DNA from: Pandoraea capi | GTDB lineage: Bacteria > Pseudomonadota > Gammaproteobacteria > Burkholderiales > Burkholderiaceae | Assembly: GCF_902459735.1 (NCBI RefSeq) | Contig: NZ_CABPRV010000009.1 | Span: 222,878-286,877, forward strand | DNA: 64,000 nucleotides | Direction of reading: 5' to 3' | Part shown: positions 10,285 to 21,174 of the stretch, one piece after another | Layout: each line of letters starts with the position of its first letter | Position numbering within the stretch: position 1 is the first letter of the stretch | The notes under the pieces: model-generated | Told to the model about the DNA's origin: nothing | The model's input: the letters and a program-made list of their open reading frames with translations, nothing else | Databases searched by the model: none | Made by a program: the position numbers and the translations under genes

Positions 10285-10653
10285 TTACAGCACTTCCGGG
10301 GCCAGCGACACGATCTTCATGAAGCGTTCGGTACGCAGTTCACGCGTAACCGGCCCGAAGATACGGGTGCCGATCGGCTCGAGCTTGGTGTTAAGCAGCA
10401 CGGCGGCGTTGCCGTCGAATTTGACCAGCGAGCCGTCCTGGCGACGCACGCCCTTGGCGGTGCGCACGACCACTGCGTTGTAGATTTCGCCCTTCTTGAC
10501 GCGACCACGCGGGGCAGCATCCTTCACGCTGACCTTGATGATGTCGCCAATGCCGGCGTAGCGACGCTTGGAGCCGCCCAGCACCTTGATGCACATCACT
10601 TCGCGCGCACCGGTGTTGTCGGCTACTTCGAGCCGGGTTTCAGTTTGAATCAT
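10285..10653 (-). CDS. rplN: 50S ribosomal protein L14
   Basis: L14 forms an intersubunit bridge and contacts 23S helix 95. The 122 residues start [20 protein letters not shown] and have the signature [20 protein letters not shown]. The ATG at 10653 is the family start; an in-frame open stretch to 10719 is not used by homologues. It is the first gene of the spc operon and has its own promoter about 200 bp upstream. Confidence 0.97.
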   Translation of the reverse strand: MIQTETRLEVADNTGAREVMCIKVLGGSKRRYAGIGDIIKVSVKDAAPRGRVKKGEIYNAVVVRTAKGVRRQDGSLVKFDGNAAVLLNTKLEPIGTRIFGPVTRELRTERFMKIVSLAPEVL

Positions 10654-10856
10654 GGTGTTATCTTCCCAACTTAATCCGACACCTGGGCGTCGGTCAGTCT
10701 TGGTCCCCGTCAGCACCAAAGGGTGCCGTTTGGGTTGAGTCGTTCAAAAGTGGACAACCTTGCTACCTCGACCAGACCCGTAGAGGATACGAATCGGCTT
10801 CGGAAGCCATCCACTCCCTTGCGAAACCAAAGACCGGTTTTGGCGAAAGAAGCGGA

Positions 10857-10894
10857 AAGTCCGGAATTATACAATGATAATTCCGGACTTGCAA
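10857..10894 (-). promoter_or_regulatory. Promoter of the spc operon embedded in a 14-bp inverted repeat
   Basis: On the minus strand a -35 TTGCAA (10889-10894) and a perfect -10 TATAAT (10866-10871) are 17 bp apart, pointing at rplN. A perfect 14-bp inverted repeat (AAGTCCGGAATTAT, arms 10857-10870 and 10877-10890, loop 6) spans the -10 and touches the -35. It sits 29 bp after the rpsQ stop in an AT-rich island. Read-through RNA from rpsQ would form a hairpin here, but no T run follows. It could therefore combine an RNA 3'-end element for the S10 transcript with a fresh start for spc. The promoter call rests on hexamers and spacing only. Confidence 0.75.
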
Positions 10895-10918
10895 GTCAAG
10901 CCTTCGCTTCAGACTGCC

Positions 10919-11191
10919 TTAGATGATACGGGCAGCTTCCACGAGACGGGCAACCGTCCAGGCCTTGGTCTTCGACAGCGGGCGGGATTCTTGAATCTCG
11001 ACCAGGTCGCCTTCCTTGTACTGGTTGGTTTCGTCGTGCGCGTGGTACTTCTTCGAGCGCACGATGTACTTGCCGTAGAGCGGGTGCTTCATTTGACGCT
11101 CGATCAGCACGGTAACCGTCTTGTCCATCTTATCGCTGACGACGCGACCAACGAGGGTACGCTTCAGCGAAGTCTTAGCGGTATCGTTCAT
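10919..11191 (-). CDS. rpsQ: 30S ribosomal protein S17
   Basis: S17 is a primary 16S rRNA binder with an OB fold. The 90-residue protein shows [20 protein letters not shown] and the family block [18 protein letters not shown]. Its start overlaps the rpmC stop by 4 bp, so it is translationally coupled. It is the last gene of the S10 operon here. Confidence 0.97.
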   Translation of the reverse strand: MNDTAKTSLKRTLVGRVVSDKMDKTVTVLIERQMKHPLYGKYIVRSKKYHAHDETNQYKEGDLVEIQESRPLSKTKAWTVARLVEAARII

Positions 11192-11382
11192 TTCTGGCTC
11201 GCCTTCTCAGTCAACACGGTACGCACACGCGCGATGTCCTTGCGCACCTTCTTCAGCTGGCTGGTGTTGCTCAGCTGTTGGGTGCCCGCTTGCATGCGAA
11301 GACCGAATTGGGCCTTCAACAGATCCGACAGTTCCTTGTTCAGGCCGTCGACATCCTTGGCACGAAGTTCGGATGCTTTCAT
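11188..11382 (-). CDS. rpmC: 50S ribosomal protein L29
   Basis: L29 lies at the tunnel exit beside L23 and contributes to docking of the signal recognition particle. The 64-residue protein is a two-helix bundle ([40 protein letters not shown]). Its stop overlaps the start of rpsQ. Confidence 0.96.
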   Translation of the reverse strand: MKASELRAKDVDGLNKELSDLLKAQFGLRMQAGTQQLSNTSQLKKVRKDIARVRTVLTEKASQK

Positions 11383-11396
11383 TTCAAATTCTCCCT

Positions 11397-11813
11397 TCAG
11401 GCGCCAAGGCGACGTACGAAGAACGTCGTCTGAATCGGCAGCTTGGCTGCGGCCAGGCGGAACGCCTCGCGCGCCAGCGCTTCATCCACACCGTCCATTT
11501 CGTACAGCATCTTGCCCGGCTGAATCTCGGCGACGTAGTACTCCGGGTTACCCTTACCGTTACCCATACGCACTTCTGCCGGCTTTTGCGAGATCGGCTT
11601 ATCCGGGAAGATACGAATCCAGATACGACCACCACGCTTGATGTGGCGGGTCATGGCACGACGAGCAGCTTCGATTTGACGAGCCGTCAGACGACCACGA
11701 CCGACCGCCTTCAGGCCGAATTCGCCGAACGACACTTCGTTGCCACGGGTGGCGACGCCAGTGTTACGGCCCTTCTGCTCTTTGCGATACTTTCTGCGTT
11801 TCGGTTGCAGCAT
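11397..11813 (-). CDS. rplP: 50S ribosomal protein L16
   Basis: L16 lines the A-site tRNA path. The 138-residue protein starts [19 protein letters not shown] and carries the signatures [20 protein letters not shown] and [20 protein letters not shown]. It lies between rpsC and rpmC. Confidence 0.97.
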   Translation of the reverse strand: MLQPKRRKYRKEQKGRNTGVATRGNEVSFGEFGLKAVGRGRLTARQIEAARRAMTRHIKRGGRIWIRIFPDKPISQKPAEVRMGNGKGNPEYYVAEIQPGKMLYEMDGVDEALAREAFRLAAAKLPIQTTFFVRRLGA

Positions 11814-11815
11814 GA

Positions 11816-12619
11816 TTATTCTCCAGTCTTGGCGTCGCCTTCAGGCTTGCCAGCCGGACGGCGTGCACCACCGCGCTTCGCACCGGCCTTGTCGCCAGCG
11901 TCGTCACGACGGGGGCGACGGTCGCCCGGACGCGCGTTGCGGCGCGGACGCTTTTCTTCGGCCGGCTCTTCAGCCACCGGAGCGTCGTTGCGGCCCAGCG
12001 TGTCACCCTTGTACACCCACACCTTGATACCGATGATGCCGTACGTCGTCTTCGCTTCCGAGGTTGCGTAGTCGATGTCGGCGCGCAGGGTGTGCAGGGG
12101 CACACGACCTTCACGGTACCACTCGGTACGAGCGATTTCGATGCCGTTCAGACGGCCGGCGCTCATGATCTTGATGCCTTGGGCACCCAGACGCATCGCG
12201 TTCTGCATCGCGCGCTTCATTGCGCGACGGAACATGATACGGCGCTCGAGCTGCTGAGCGATCGAGTCGGCGATCAGCTGCGCATCGGTTTCCGGCTTGC
12301 GGATTTCTTCGATGTTCACGTGCACGGGCACGCCCATGCGCTTTTGCAGCTCAGCCTTGAGGATTTCGATGTCCTCGCCCTTCTTGCCGATCACAACGCC
12401 CGGACGCGAGCTGAAAATCGTGATGCGAGCATTCTTGGCCGGACGTTCGATGACCACGCGGCCAACCGAAGCGTTCTTCAGCTTCTTCTTCAGGTAATCG
12501 CGAACGCCGATATCTTCCTGCAGCATTTTCGCGAAATCCTGGTTGTTCGCGTACCAACGCGAAGCCCAGTTACGACTGACAGCCAGACGGAAGCCAGTCG
12601 GATGAATTTTCTGTCCCAT
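11816..12619 (-). CDS. rpsC: 30S ribosomal protein S3
   Basis: S3 forms the mRNA entry pore with helicase function. The 267-residue product starts [20 protein letters not shown]. It has the KH domain around [20 protein letters not shown] and the C-terminal S3 domain with [21 protein letters not shown] basic, disordered tail of about 50 residues (Arg/Pro/Gly/Ala-rich) extends beyond the E. coli length, which is usual in this order. Confidence 0.98.
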   Translation of the reverse strand: MGQKIHPTGFRLAVSRNWASRWYANNQDFAKMLQEDIGVRDYLKKKLKNASVGRVVIERPAKNARITIFSSRPGVVIGKKGEDIEILKAELQKRMGVPVHVNIEEIRKPETDAQLIADSIAQQLERRIMFRRAMKRAMQNAMRLGAQGIKIMSAGRLNGIEIARTEWYREGRVPLHTLRADIDYATSEAKTTYGIIGIKVWVYKGDTLGRNDAPVAEEPAEEKRPRRNARPGDRRPRRDDAGDKAGAKRGGARRPAGKPEGDAKTGE

Positions 12620-12628
12620 CGTGACCCC

Positions 12629-12958
12629 TTAGTTGCCCAGCGTCACAGTGATGTGACAGGTTTGCTTCTCGATGCGGTTACCACGGCCCTTGGCGCGCGC
12701 GGTGAAACGCTTGAGCGAGGTCGCCTTGTCAACGAAGATGCCCTTAACGCGCAGCTCGTCAATGTCAGCACCTTCATTGTGCTCGGCGTTGGCGATAGCC
12801 GACTCGAGCACCTTCTTGATGATGACCGCGGCCTTCTTCGGCGAGAAGGTCAGAACATTGAGCGCACGCTCCAGCGGCAGGCCGCGGATCTGGTCAGCGA
12901 CCAGACGCGTCTTCTGCGCCGAGATACGGGCACCGCGATGAATTGCTTTCACTTCCAT
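12629..12958 (-). CDS. rplV: 50S ribosomal protein L22
   Basis: L22 has a hairpin reaching into the exit tunnel, where macrolides bind. The 109-residue protein starts [20 protein letters not shown] and ends [20 protein letters not shown] plus VTLGN. The ATG at 12958 fits the family; a longer in-frame extension to 13030 overlaps rpsS and has no support. Confidence 0.97.
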   Translation of the reverse strand: MEVKAIHRGARISAQKTRLVADQIRGLPLERALNVLTFSPKKAAVIIKKVLESAIANAEHNEGADIDELRVKGIFVDKATSLKRFTARAKGRGNRIEKQTCHITVTLGN

Positions 12959-12968
12959 GATCGGCCCC

Positions 12969-13244
12969 TTATTTCTTCGCCTTCTTGTCGGCCGCATGGC
13001 CCTTGAAGGTACGGGTGAGTGCAAACTCACCCAGCTTGTGGCCGACCATGTTTTCCGTCACGTACACCGGCACGTGTTGACGGCCATTGTGTACGGCGAT
13101 CGTCAGGCCGATGAAATCGGGCAGGACGGTCGAACGACGCGACCAGGTTTTGATCGGCTTCTTGTCACGCGATGCGGCTGCTGCTTCCACTTTCTTCAGC
13201 AGATGAGCGTCGCAAAACGGACCTTTTTTAACAGAACGAGTCAT
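12969..13244 (-). CDS. rpsS: 30S ribosomal protein S19
   Basis: S19 forms part of the 30S head with S13. The 91-residue protein starts [20 protein letters not shown] and has the conserved [20 protein letters not shown]. It lies between rplB and rplV. Confidence 0.97.
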   Translation of the reverse strand: MTRSVKKGPFCDAHLLKKVEAAAASRDKKPIKTWSRRSTVLPDFIGLTIAVHNGRQHVPVYVTENMVGHKLGEFALTRTFKGHAADKKAKK

Positions 13245-13257
13245 TTGCTAGCTCCAA

Positions 13258-14085
13258 TTAACGCTTCTTGCGACGCTGAACGATCATGCTGTCGGTGCGC
13301 TTGGTCGAGCGGGTACGCTTACCCTTGGTATGCTGACCCCACGGGCTGACCGGATGACGACCAGCAGCCGTACGACCTTCACCACCACCGTGCGGGTGAT
13401 CCACCGGGTTCATCGCCACACCGCGAACGGTCGGGCGAATACCGCGCCAACGCTTCGCACCGGCCTTGCCCAGTTGGCGCAGGCTGTGCTCTTCGTTACC
13501 GACTTCACCGATGGTCGCACGGCACTCGATGTGCACGCGGCGCACTTCACCCGAACGCAGACGCACTTGAGCGTACGTGCCTTCGCGTGCCAGCAGCATT
13601 GCCGACGTACCGGCGGCGCGGGCGATTTGCGCACCCTTGCCCGGCAGCAGTTCAATGCCGTGGATCGTCGTACCGACCGGAATGTTACGGATCGGCAGCG
13701 TGTTGCCAGCCTTGATCGGAGCTTCCGAGCCGCTCACCACTTGCTGGCCGACGGTCATGCCCTTCGGTGCAAGGATGTAACGACGCTCGCCGTCGGCGTA
13801 GCACAGCAGTGCGATGTTCGCGCTGCGGTTCGGGTCATACTCAAGACGCTCAACCTTCGCCGTGATGCCGTCCTTGTTACGACGGAAGTCGACGATACGG
13901 TAGTGCTGCTTGTGACCGCCACCCATGTGACGGGTGGTGATGTGACCGTTGTTGTTACGACCAGCGGTCTTGCTCTTGGTATCGAGCAGCGGGGCGAACG
14001 GCTTGCCCTTATGCAGATCCTTGTTGACGACCTTGACCAGCGAACGGCGGCCCGGCGACGTCGGTTTCGTTTTGACGAGTGCCAT
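13258..14085 (-). CDS. rplB: 50S ribosomal protein L2
   Basis: L2 is needed for subunit association and lies close to the peptidyl-transferase centre. The 275 residues contain [20 protein letters not shown] and the catalytic-centre loop [20 protein letters not shown] with its conserved histidine. The C terminus is basic ([17 protein letters not shown]). It lies between rplW and rpsS. Confidence 0.98.
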   Translation of the reverse strand: MALVKTKPTSPGRRSLVKVVNKDLHKGKPFAPLLDTKSKTAGRNNNGHITTRHMGGGHKQHYRIVDFRRNKDGITAKVERLEYDPNRSANIALLCYADGERRYILAPKGMTVGQQVVSGSEAPIKAGNTLPIRNIPVGTTIHGIELLPGKGAQIARAAGTSAMLLAREGTYAQVRLRSGEVRRVHIECRATIGEVGNEEHSLRQLGKAGAKRWRGIRPTVRGVAMNPVDHPHGGGEGRTAAGRHPVSPWGQHTKGKRTRSTKRTDSMIVQRRKKR

Positions 14086-14087
14086 GA

Positions 14088-14402
14088 TTACTTGGCCTCC
14101 GCTTCAAAATTGATTTCCTGACCCGGCTTCAAGCTCACGTAAGCCTTCTTCTCGTGGTCGCGACGACCCATGAAGCGGCCAAAGCGCTTTTGCTTGCCCT
14201 TACGGTTCAGGATTTGCACCGACTCGACTTCAACCTTGAAGAGAAGCTCAACTGCAGCCTTCACTTCTTGCTTGTTCGCGTCGCGTGCAACTTGGAACAC
14301 CACTTGTTCATTCTTGTCAGCCACCAGCGTCGCCTTCTCGGAGATCACCGGCGCGAGCAAGACCTGGTACAGACGATGGTCGTTTTTACGCACGTCGCTC
14401 AT
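14088..14402 (-). CDS. rplW: 50S ribosomal protein L23
   Basis: L23 at the tunnel exit is the docking site for trigger factor and the signal recognition particle. The 104-residue protein shows [20 protein letters not shown] and a conserved loop [20 protein letters not shown]. Its start overlaps the rplD stop by 4 bp. Confidence 0.97.
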   Translation of the reverse strand: MSDVRKNDHRLYQVLLAPVISEKATLVADKNEQVVFQVARDANKQEVKAAVELLFKVEVESVQILNRKGKQKRFGRFMGRRDHEKKAYVSLKPGQEINFEAEAK

Positions 14403-15019
14403 GACAGCATCTCCTCAATCTTGGCGATCGCGCCCTTCGTCAGCAGCACCTTCTTGAAGTAGATGAGCGACAGCGGGTCGGCGAAACGCGGCTCGGTGAC
14501 GGCAACGTGAGCCAGATTACGCGAGGCCAGGAACAGGTTCTCGTCCACGCTATCCGTGATCAGCAGCACCGACTCAAGACCCATGGCCTTGATCTTTTCA
14601 GCGAGCAGTTTGGTCTTCGGGGCATCAAGCTTGATGTCTTCGACGACCGACAGACGACCTTCACGGGCGAGCTGCGACAGAATCGAGCACACACCAGCGC
14701 GGTACATCTTCTTGTTGACCTTGTGGGTGAAGTTCTCTTCCGGCGAATTCGGGAAGATACGGCCACCGCCGCGCCACAGCGGGCTCGACGACATACCGGC
14801 ACGAGCACGGCCCGTACCCTTCTGACGCCACGGCTTCTTCGTCGTGTGCTTGACCTGTTCACGGTCCTTCTGCGCACGGTTGCCGCTGCGGGCGTTGGCT
14901 TGATAAGCCACCACAACCTGATGGATCAGCGCTTCGTTGTAGTCACGGCCGAACACGACGTCCGACGCGTTGACCGCAGCGCCTTCCTGACCTTGCTCAT
15001 TCAGGAGCTTCAGTTCCAT
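14399..15019 (-). CDS. rplD: 50S ribosomal protein L4
   Basis: L4 lines the exit tunnel and, in enterobacteria, represses the S10 operon. The 206 residues include the long tunnel loop [20 protein letters not shown] and the C-terminal globular domain ending [17 protein letters not shown]. It follows rplC by 2 bp. Confidence 0.97.
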   Translation of the reverse strand: MELKLLNEQGQEGAAVNASDVVFGRDYNEALIHQVVVAYQANARSGNRAQKDREQVKHTTKKPWRQKGTGRARAGMSSSPLWRGGGRIFPNSPEENFTHKVNKKMYRAGVCSILSQLAREGRLSVVEDIKLDAPKTKLLAEKIKAMGLESVLLITDSVDENLFLASRNLAHVAVTEPRFADPLSLIYFKKVLLTKGAIAKIEEMLS

Positions 15020-15021
15020 TG

Positions 15022-15678
15022 TTACGCTCCCTTCGCGAGTTTGGCTTTGACGGCCGAGGTCACGAAAACCTTGCCTTCGTTGGCGCCCGGAACGGCACCC
15101 TTCACGAAGATCAGGCCACGTTCAGCGTCAATGCGCGCGATTTCGAGATTCTGCACCGTCGTGGTGACGTCACCCAGGTGACCCGTCATGCGCTTACCCG
15201 GGAACACACGGCCCGGATCCTGCGCCATACCGATCGAACCCGGCACGTTGTGCGAACGCGAGTTACCGTGCGATGCGCGGCCCGAAGCGAAGTTGTAACG
15301 CTTGATGGTACCGGCGTAGCCCTTACCGATCGAGGTGCCTTGCACGTCGACCTTCTGGCCCACTTGGAACAGATCGACGCCAACGACTGCGCCCGGCTGC
15401 AGTTCAGCAGCTTTGGCAGCGTCAACGCGGAATTCCTTGAGGATTTCACCGGCTTCGACACCCGCTTTCGCGAAGTGACCGGCGGCGGCTTTGACCACGC
15501 GCGAGGCGCGGCGATTGCCGAAAGTGACTTGAACGGCGGTATAGCCGTCCGTTTCATCCGTCTTGATTTGCGTCACGCGGTTGTTAGACACGTCGAGCAC
15601 GGTGACGGGAATCGAATCACCGTCGTCCGTGAAAATACGCGTCATGCCAACCTTGCGACCGACAAGGCCAAGGCTCAT
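15022..15678 (-). CDS. rplC: 50S ribosomal protein L3
   Basis: L3 starts 50S assembly and reaches toward the peptidyl-transferase centre. The 218-residue product starts [20 protein letters not shown] and has the signature [20 protein letters not shown] followed by [20 protein letters not shown]. The ATG at 15678 has GGAGA 6 bp upstream. An in-frame start at 15723 would lie in the leader. It is the first gene of the S10 transcript here because a terminator and a new promoter separate it from rpsJ. Confidence 0.97.
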   Translation of the reverse strand: MSLGLVGRKVGMTRIFTDDGDSIPVTVLDVSNNRVTQIKTDETDGYTAVQVTFGNRRASRVVKAAAGHFAKAGVEAGEILKEFRVDAAKAAELQPGAVVGVDLFQVGQKVDVQGTSIGKGYAGTIKRYNFASGRASHGNSRSHNVPGSIGMAQDPGRVFPGKRMTGHLGDVTTTVQNLEIARIDAERGLIFVKGAVPGANEGKVFVTSAVKAKLAKGA

Positions 15679-15721
15679 GATTTTCTCCATTCCCGACTGC
15701 GATTGGCCGGGGCTAAATGAC

Positions 15722-15754
15722 AAAAGGATGGTCCACGGACGTGGGCCATCTTTT
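15722..15754 (-). promoter_or_regulatory. Leader hairpin upstream of rplC
   Basis: In the roughly 90-nt leader of rplC a 10-bp stem with one A-C mismatch (GATGGCCCAC / GTGGACCATC, 4-nt loop) is flanked by AAAAG and CCTTTTG. It lies about 45 nt before the start codon, where a regulatory leader for the S10 operon would be expected. Whether it responds to L4 or is a weak attenuator cannot be told from the sequence. Confidence 0.4.
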
Positions 15755-15776
15755 CAAAACTACACTTGAGCCCGCC

Positions 15777-15805
15777 ATTATAGGCGGACTTTTATCGCTT
15801 GACAA
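15777..15805 (-). promoter_or_regulatory. Sigma70-type promoter of the S10 operon (rplC)
   Basis: On the minus strand TTGTCA (15800-15805), a 17-bp spacer and TATAAT (15777-15782) form a near-consensus promoter. It starts transcription about 90 nt before rplC and just after the terminator that follows rpsJ. Confidence 0.85.
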
Positions 15806-15826
15806 GTGTTGCTAAATCACATAACA

Positions 15827-15860
15827 AAAGCCCCGCCGGGTCCAGCATTGGCGGGGCTTT
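15827..15860 (-). terminator. Terminator between rpsJ and rplC
   Basis: Minus-strand reading gives AAAGCCCCGCC, a 12-nt loop, then GGCGGGGCTTT followed by TGTTAT. It lies 24 bp after the rpsJ stop and ends the str-rpsJ transcript. The near-consensus rplC promoter starts immediately beyond it. Confidence 0.85.
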
Positions 15861-15884
15861 CAAGAGCGAAACCGCTCGCAAGCC

Positions 15885-16196
15885 TTACTGCAGCTTGATT
15901 TCGACGTCGACGCCAGCCGGCAGGTCGAGCTTCATCAGTGCATCAACGGTCTTGTCCGTCGGATCGACGATGTCCATCAGGCGTTGGTGCGTGCGGATTT
16001 CGAGCTGGTCGCGCGACGTCTTGTTGACGTGCGGCGAACGCAGGATGTCGAAACGCTCGATACGCGTCGGCAGGGGCACCGGGCCCTTGACGATTGCGCC
16101 AGTGCGCTTGGCGGTTTCGACGATTTCAGCTGCCGATTGGTCGATCAGGCGATAGTCGAAAGCCTTCAGGCGGATACGAATCTTTTGGTTTTGCAT
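15885..16196 (-). CDS. rpsJ: 30S ribosomal protein S10 (NusE)
   Basis: S10 is a head protein of the 30S subunit and, as NusE, pairs with NusB in antitermination and links NusG to the ribosome. The 103-residue protein starts [20 protein letters not shown] and has the signature [20 protein letters not shown]. It is transcribed with tufA and fusA and is cut off by a terminator from the S10 operon that normally bears its name. Confidence 0.97.
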   Translation of the reverse strand: MQNQKIRIRLKAFDYRLIDQSAAEIVETAKRTGAIVKGPVPLPTRIERFDILRSPHVNKTSRDQLEIRTHQRLMDIVDPTDKTVDALMKLDLPAGVDVEIKLQ

Positions 16197-16250
16197 GGAA
16201 ATTCTCCAAAGAGCATGGCAACCCTCGTTCGGGCGCCGGGTAAATCACAA

Positions 16251-16300
16251 AGAGCAAAAAACCTGCGAGAAGCGGTTACCGGCGAACCGGCAACCGCTTC
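16251..16300 (-). terminator. Probable partial terminator after tufA
   Basis: Just after the tufA stop a 14-bp arm (GAAGCGGTTGCCGG) pairs, with one mismatch, across a TTCG tetraloop (16269-16300). A TTTTTT run follows about 7 nt later. It probably trims or partly ends the str transcript before rpsJ, which has no obvious promoter of its own in the remaining 55 bp. Confidence 0.6.
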
Positions 16301-16313
16301 ATCAGATCGTCAA

Positions 16314-17522
<1,209 letters not shown>

Positions 17523-17604
17523 TTCCGAATCCTCAGATACTGAATAGACGATTTAACAGTGTGATGAGCGTCGCACCTCATGGTGCGAACGCCCCTCAAT
17601 TCAA

Positions 17605-19707
17605 TTACTTGCTCTTGGCGCTGATGATGGCTTCGCTCACGTTCTTCGGAGCTTCAGCGTAGTGCTTGAACTCCATCGTGTACGTGGCGCGACCTTGCGT
17701 GGCCGAACGCAGTGCGGTCGAATAACCAAACATTTCCGACAGCGGGACTTCAGCGCGCACGATCTTGCCGCCGCCAACCATGTCGTCCATGCCCTGGATA
17801 ATCCCGCGACGGCTCGACAAGTCGCCCATCACGTTACCCATGTAGTCTTCCGGCGTTTCGACTTCCACGGCCATCATCGGCTCGAGGATGACCGGCTTGG
17901 CGCGGCGCATGGCTTCCTTGAAAGCCATCGAACCGGCCATGCGGAACGCGTTTTCGTTCGAGTCCACATCGTGGTACGAACCGAACGTCAGGTGAACCGT
18001 GACGTCGACCACCGGGAAGCCGGCGAGAACACCGCTCTTGAGGGTGTCTTGAATACCCTTATCAACGGCCGGGATGTATTCACGCGGAATCACACCACCC
18101 TTGATCTCGTCGAGGAACTTGTAACCAGCGCCTTGCTCGCTCGGCTCAAGCGTAATGACAGCGTGACCGAACTGACCACGACCGCCCGACTGCTTGACGA
18201 ACTTGCCTTCCACGTCGGCAGCCGTTGCGCGAATGGTTTCGCGGTAGGCAACCTGCGGAGCGCCGATGTTGGCTTCCACGCCGAATTCGCGCTTCATGCG
18301 GTCCACCAGAATTTCGAGGTGGAGCTCGCCCATACCCGAAATGATGGTCTGACCCGATTCTTCATCGGTCTGCACGCGGAACGACGGATCTTCCTGCGCC
18401 AGGCGGTTCAGGGCGAGGCCCATCTTTTCCTGGTCGACCTTGGTCTTCGGCTCGACAGCCTGCGAAATCACCGGCTCCGGGAACACCATGCGTTCGAGCA
18501 CGATCGGTGCCGACGGGTCGCACAGCGTGTCACCGGTCGTTGCGTCCTTCAGGCCGACAGCAGCGGCGATGTCGCCAGCGCGCACTTCGTCGATTTCCTC
18601 ACGCTGGTTCGCGTGCATCTGCACGATACGGCCCAGGCGTTCCTTCTTGCCCTTGACCGAGTTCAGCAGCGTGTCGCCCTTGTTCACGACGCCCGAGTAG
18701 ACGCGGAAGAAGATCAGCTGGCCGACGAACGGGTCCGTCATGATCTTGAACGCCAGCGACGAGAACTTCTCTTCGTCCGAAGCGCGACGCTCAGCCGGCT
18801 GTTCCTTGTCGTCCGTGCCCTTGACCGGCGGAATATCCACAGGCGACGGCAGGAAGTCGATCACGGCGTCCAGCATACGCTGCACACCCTTGTTCTTGAA
18901 CGCGGTACCGCACAGCATCGGCTGGATTTCGCATGCGATGGTACGCAGACGAATGCCTTCGATGATGTCAGCCTCGGAGAGGTCGCCCTCTTCCAGGTAC
19001 TTGTTCATCATCTCTTCGCTCGACTCGGCAGCCGCTTCGACCATGCCTTCGCGCCACTTCTTCGCGTCGGCAGCCAGCTCGGCCGGGATGTCCGTGTAGT
19101 CGAACTTCATGCCCTGGGACGCTTCGTCCCAAATGATCGCCTTCATCTTGATGAGGTCGACCACGCCCTTGAAGCCTTCTTCAGCGCCGATCGGCACCAC
19201 CACCGGCACCGGGTTTGCCTTCAGGCGAGTCTTCAGCTGGTCGTAGACCTTGAAGAAGTTCGCGCCGGTACGGTCCATCTTGTTGACGAATGCCAGACGC
19301 GGCACGCCGTACTTGTTGGCCTGACGCCAAACCGTTTCCGACTGGGGCTGCACGCCACCCACGGCGCAATACACCATGCAGGCGCCATCGAGAACACGCA
19401 TCGAGCGCTCGACTTCAATCGTGAAGTCGACGTGACCCGGGGTGTCGATGATGTTGATGCGGTGCTTTTGATAGTTGTTGGCCATGCCGGACCAGAAGCA
19501 GGTCGTGGCAGCCGACGTAATCGTAATGCCACGCTCTTGTTCCTGCTCCATCCAGTCCATCGTCGCCGCGCCATCGTGCACTTCACCGATCTTGTGGTTC
19601 ACACCGGTGTAGAACAAAATGCGCTCGGTCGTCGTGGTCTTACCTGCGTCGATGTGAGCGCTAATACCGATGTTGCGGTAGCGCTCGATAGGGGTTGTAC
19701 GAGCCAC
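17605..19707 (-). CDS. fusA: Elongation factor G
   Basis: EF-G drives translocation and, with RRF, ribosome recycling. The 700-residue protein has G1 ([16 protein letters not shown]), the switch I region [15 protein letters not shown]3 ([16 protein letters not shown]) and G4 (NKMDR), followed by domains II-V with [20 protein letters not shown] and the C-terminal [18 protein letters not shown]-like block. It lies between rpsG and tufA in the str operon. Confidence 0.98.
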   Translation of the reverse strand: MARTTPIERYRNIGISAHIDAGKTTTTERILFYTGVNHKIGEVHDGAATMDWMEQEQERGITITSAATTCFWSGMANNYQKHRINIIDTPGHVDFTIEVERSMRVLDGACMVYCAVGGVQPQSETVWRQANKYGVPRLAFVNKMDRTGANFFKVYDQLKTRLKANPVPVVVPIGAEEGFKGVVDLIKMKAIIWDEASQGMKFDYTDIPAELAADAKKWREGMVEAAAESSEEMMNKYLEEGDLSEADIIEGIRLRTIACEIQPMLCGTAFKNKGVQRMLDAVIDFLPSPVDIPPVKGTDDKEQPAERRASDEEKFSSLAFKIMTDPFVGQLIFFRVYSGVVNKGDTLLNSVKGKKERLGRIVQMHANQREEIDEVRAGDIAAAVGLKDATTGDTLCDPSAPIVLERMVFPEPVISQAVEPKTKVDQEKMGLALNRLAQEDPSFRVQTDEESGQTIISGMGELHLEILVDRMKREFGVEANIGAPQVAYRETIRATAADVEGKFVKQSGGRGQFGHAVITLEPSEQGAGYKFLDEIKGGVIPREYIPAVDKGIQDTLKSGVLAGFPVVDVTVHLTFGSYHDVDSNENAFRMAGSMAFKEAMRRAKPVILEPMMAVEVETPEDYMGNVMGDLSSRRGIIQGMDDMVGGGKIVRAEVPLSEMFGYSTALRSATQGRATYTMEFKHYAEAPKNVSEAIISAKSK

Positions 19708-19824
19708 TTTAAGCCTCTTTCAATGTAGCCGCCATTTTTGAGGGGGCTACTAACACAAACGGGCGAGGCGCAATTTCTCATGCGCACCCGCCCCGGTTTC
19801 TGCTCTAGGTACTGCTTGCCAGCG

Positions 19825-20295
19825 TCAGAAGCGGAAGTGCGAGAATGCCTTGTTGGCTTCGGCCATGCGGTGAACTTCGTCACGCTTCTTCATGGCGCCG
19901 CCACGGCCTTCCGAGGCTTCGATCAACTCACCTGCGAGGCGCAGGGCCATCGACTTCTCGCTACGCTTTTTCGCGGCCTCACGCAACCAACGCATCGCCA
20001 ATGCCATACGACGCGACGGACGCACTTCGACCGGAACCTGATAGTTTGCACCGCCAACGCGGCGGCTCTTGACTTCAACCACCGGCTTCACGTTACCGAG
20101 AGCGGTGTTGAAGATTTCCAGCGGATCCTTGCCCGCCTTGGTTTGGATCTGCTCGAAAGCACCATAAACGATGCGCTCTGCAACCGACTTCTTGCCGGCA
20201 AGCATGAGCACGTTCATGAATTTAGCGACATCAACGTTGCCGAACTTCGGATCGGGCAACACTTCGCGCTTGGGGACTTCGCGACGACGCGGCAT
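19825..20295 (-). CDS. rpsG: 30S ribosomal protein S7
   Basis: S7 starts assembly of the 30S head and in enterobacteria represses the str operon. The 156-residue protein starts [20 protein letters not shown] and shows the S7 block [20 protein letters not shown]. The ATG at 20295 follows AAGGAAGAAATC; an upstream in-frame extension to 20340 is unlikely. Confidence 0.97.
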   Translation of the reverse strand: MPRRREVPKREVLPDPKFGNVDVAKFMNVLMLAGKKSVAERIVYGAFEQIQTKAGKDPLEIFNTALGNVKPVVEVKSRRVGGANYQVPVEVRPSRRMALAMRWLREAAKKRSEKSMALRLAGELIEASEGRGGAMKKRDEVHRMAEANKAFSHFRF

Positions 20296-20421
20296 GATTT
20301 CTTCCTTAATAAATTCAGTCGGAGCCTGGCTCCAGGCCACCTACTAGCCGTTTTTCGGCCGAGTGACCACTTACTCAGTGACGATGTACCACCATCACCG
20401 AACGTATATCCGCCAAGCCGC

Positions 20422-20796
20422 TTAGGCCTTCGGACGCTTCGCGCCGTACTTCGAACGGGCTTGCTTACGGTCCTTGACGCCTTGCGTGTCGAGGCTACCG
20501 CGCACCATGTGGTAACGCACACCCGGCAAGTCCTTCACACGACCGCCGCGAATCAGCACGACCGAGTGTTCCTGCAGGTTGTGGCCTTCACCGCCGATGT
20601 ACGAAATGACTTCGAAACCGTTCGTCAGGCGCACCTTGGCAACCTTACGCAGAGCGGAGTTCGGCTTCTTCGGCGTCGTGGTGTACACACGGGTGCACAC
20701 GCCGCGACGCTGCGGGCAGTCCTGCAGTGCCGGGCTCTTGCTCTTGATTTGAGCAGAGGTGCGCGGCTTGCGGACCAATTGGTTAATCGTTGGCAT
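20422..20796 (-). CDS. rpsL: 30S ribosomal protein S12
   Basis: S12 controls decoding accuracy and is the target site of streptomycin resistance. The 124 residues start [20 protein letters not shown]. The two lysines changed in resistant mutants (Lys43 in TPKKPNSA and Lys88 in GRVKDLPG) are both wild type, and the aspartate that is methylthiolated in many bacteria follows Lys88. It is the first gene of the str operon. Confidence 0.97.
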   Translation of the reverse strand: MPTINQLVRKPRTSAQIKSKSPALQDCPQRRGVCTRVYTTTPKKPNSALRKVAKVRLTNGFEVISYIGGEGHNLQEHSVVLIRGGRVKDLPGVRYHMVRGSLDTQGVKDRKQARSKYGAKRPKA

Positions 20797-20961
20797 TGTG
20801 ATTTCCTAAACGTGTCAAAAGCATGAAAGCCAAGGCGGGCCGTCATGCGACTTTACTGCGTGCTCCCCGGCGACTCTTGCGGATTGTCCGCATCTAAACG
20901 CTTGATGCATAAGCACTTTGCATTAGGCACAGGCATACCGCCGGAAAAACCGGAGCCTGCG

Positions 20962-20990
20962 ACTATACCTGCGACCTACGCAAGTGTCAA
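20962..20990 (-). promoter_or_regulatory. Promoter of the str operon (rpsL)
   Basis: On the minus strand a perfect -35 TTGACA (20985-20990), a 17-bp spacer and TATAGT (20962-20967) point to rpsL, whose start is about 166 bp downstream. A short CCGG hairpin with a TTTTT loop lies at the expected 5' end of the RNA. This is one of the strongest-looking promoters in the window. Confidence 0.88.
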
Positions 20991-21105
20991 CGCACTCTCG
21001 CGCAAATCTTCCACGTAAGTCGTTGATTGTTAACGTTCAAACGTGGCGCCAGGCGCCCGTCCGAGATGCGGCGCCCCCTCTCGAATTCAAGACTTGCGAT
21101 GCCCA

Positions 21106-21158
21106 TGTATGCAAACTACACTGCATACACCGTGTTTTCATACACAGAAATCCATACA
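21106..21158. promoter_or_regulatory. Operator-like repeats ahead of the MocR gene
   Basis: A perfect inverted repeat TGTATGCA-N8-TGCATACA spans 21106-21129. CATACA recurs in direct orientation at 21124, 21139 and 21153, at 15- and 14-bp steps, just before the regulator's start at 21175. MocR-type regulators such as GabR and PdxR are known to use direct repeats, so these are candidate autoregulatory sites. The function is inferred. Confidence 0.55.
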
Positions 21159-21174
21159 TAATACGGACATTGCG

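Noticed and set aside
11816-11990. Long basic C-terminal tail of S3 as a foreign fusion.
   Set aside because: Such tails are normal for S3 in Burkholderiales.
17662-19728. A 688-codon frame opposite fusA.
   Set aside because: Antisense shadow of a certain gene.
20422-20796. Possible streptomycin-resistance change in S12.
   Set aside because: Both resistance-associated lysines (43 and 88) are wild type.
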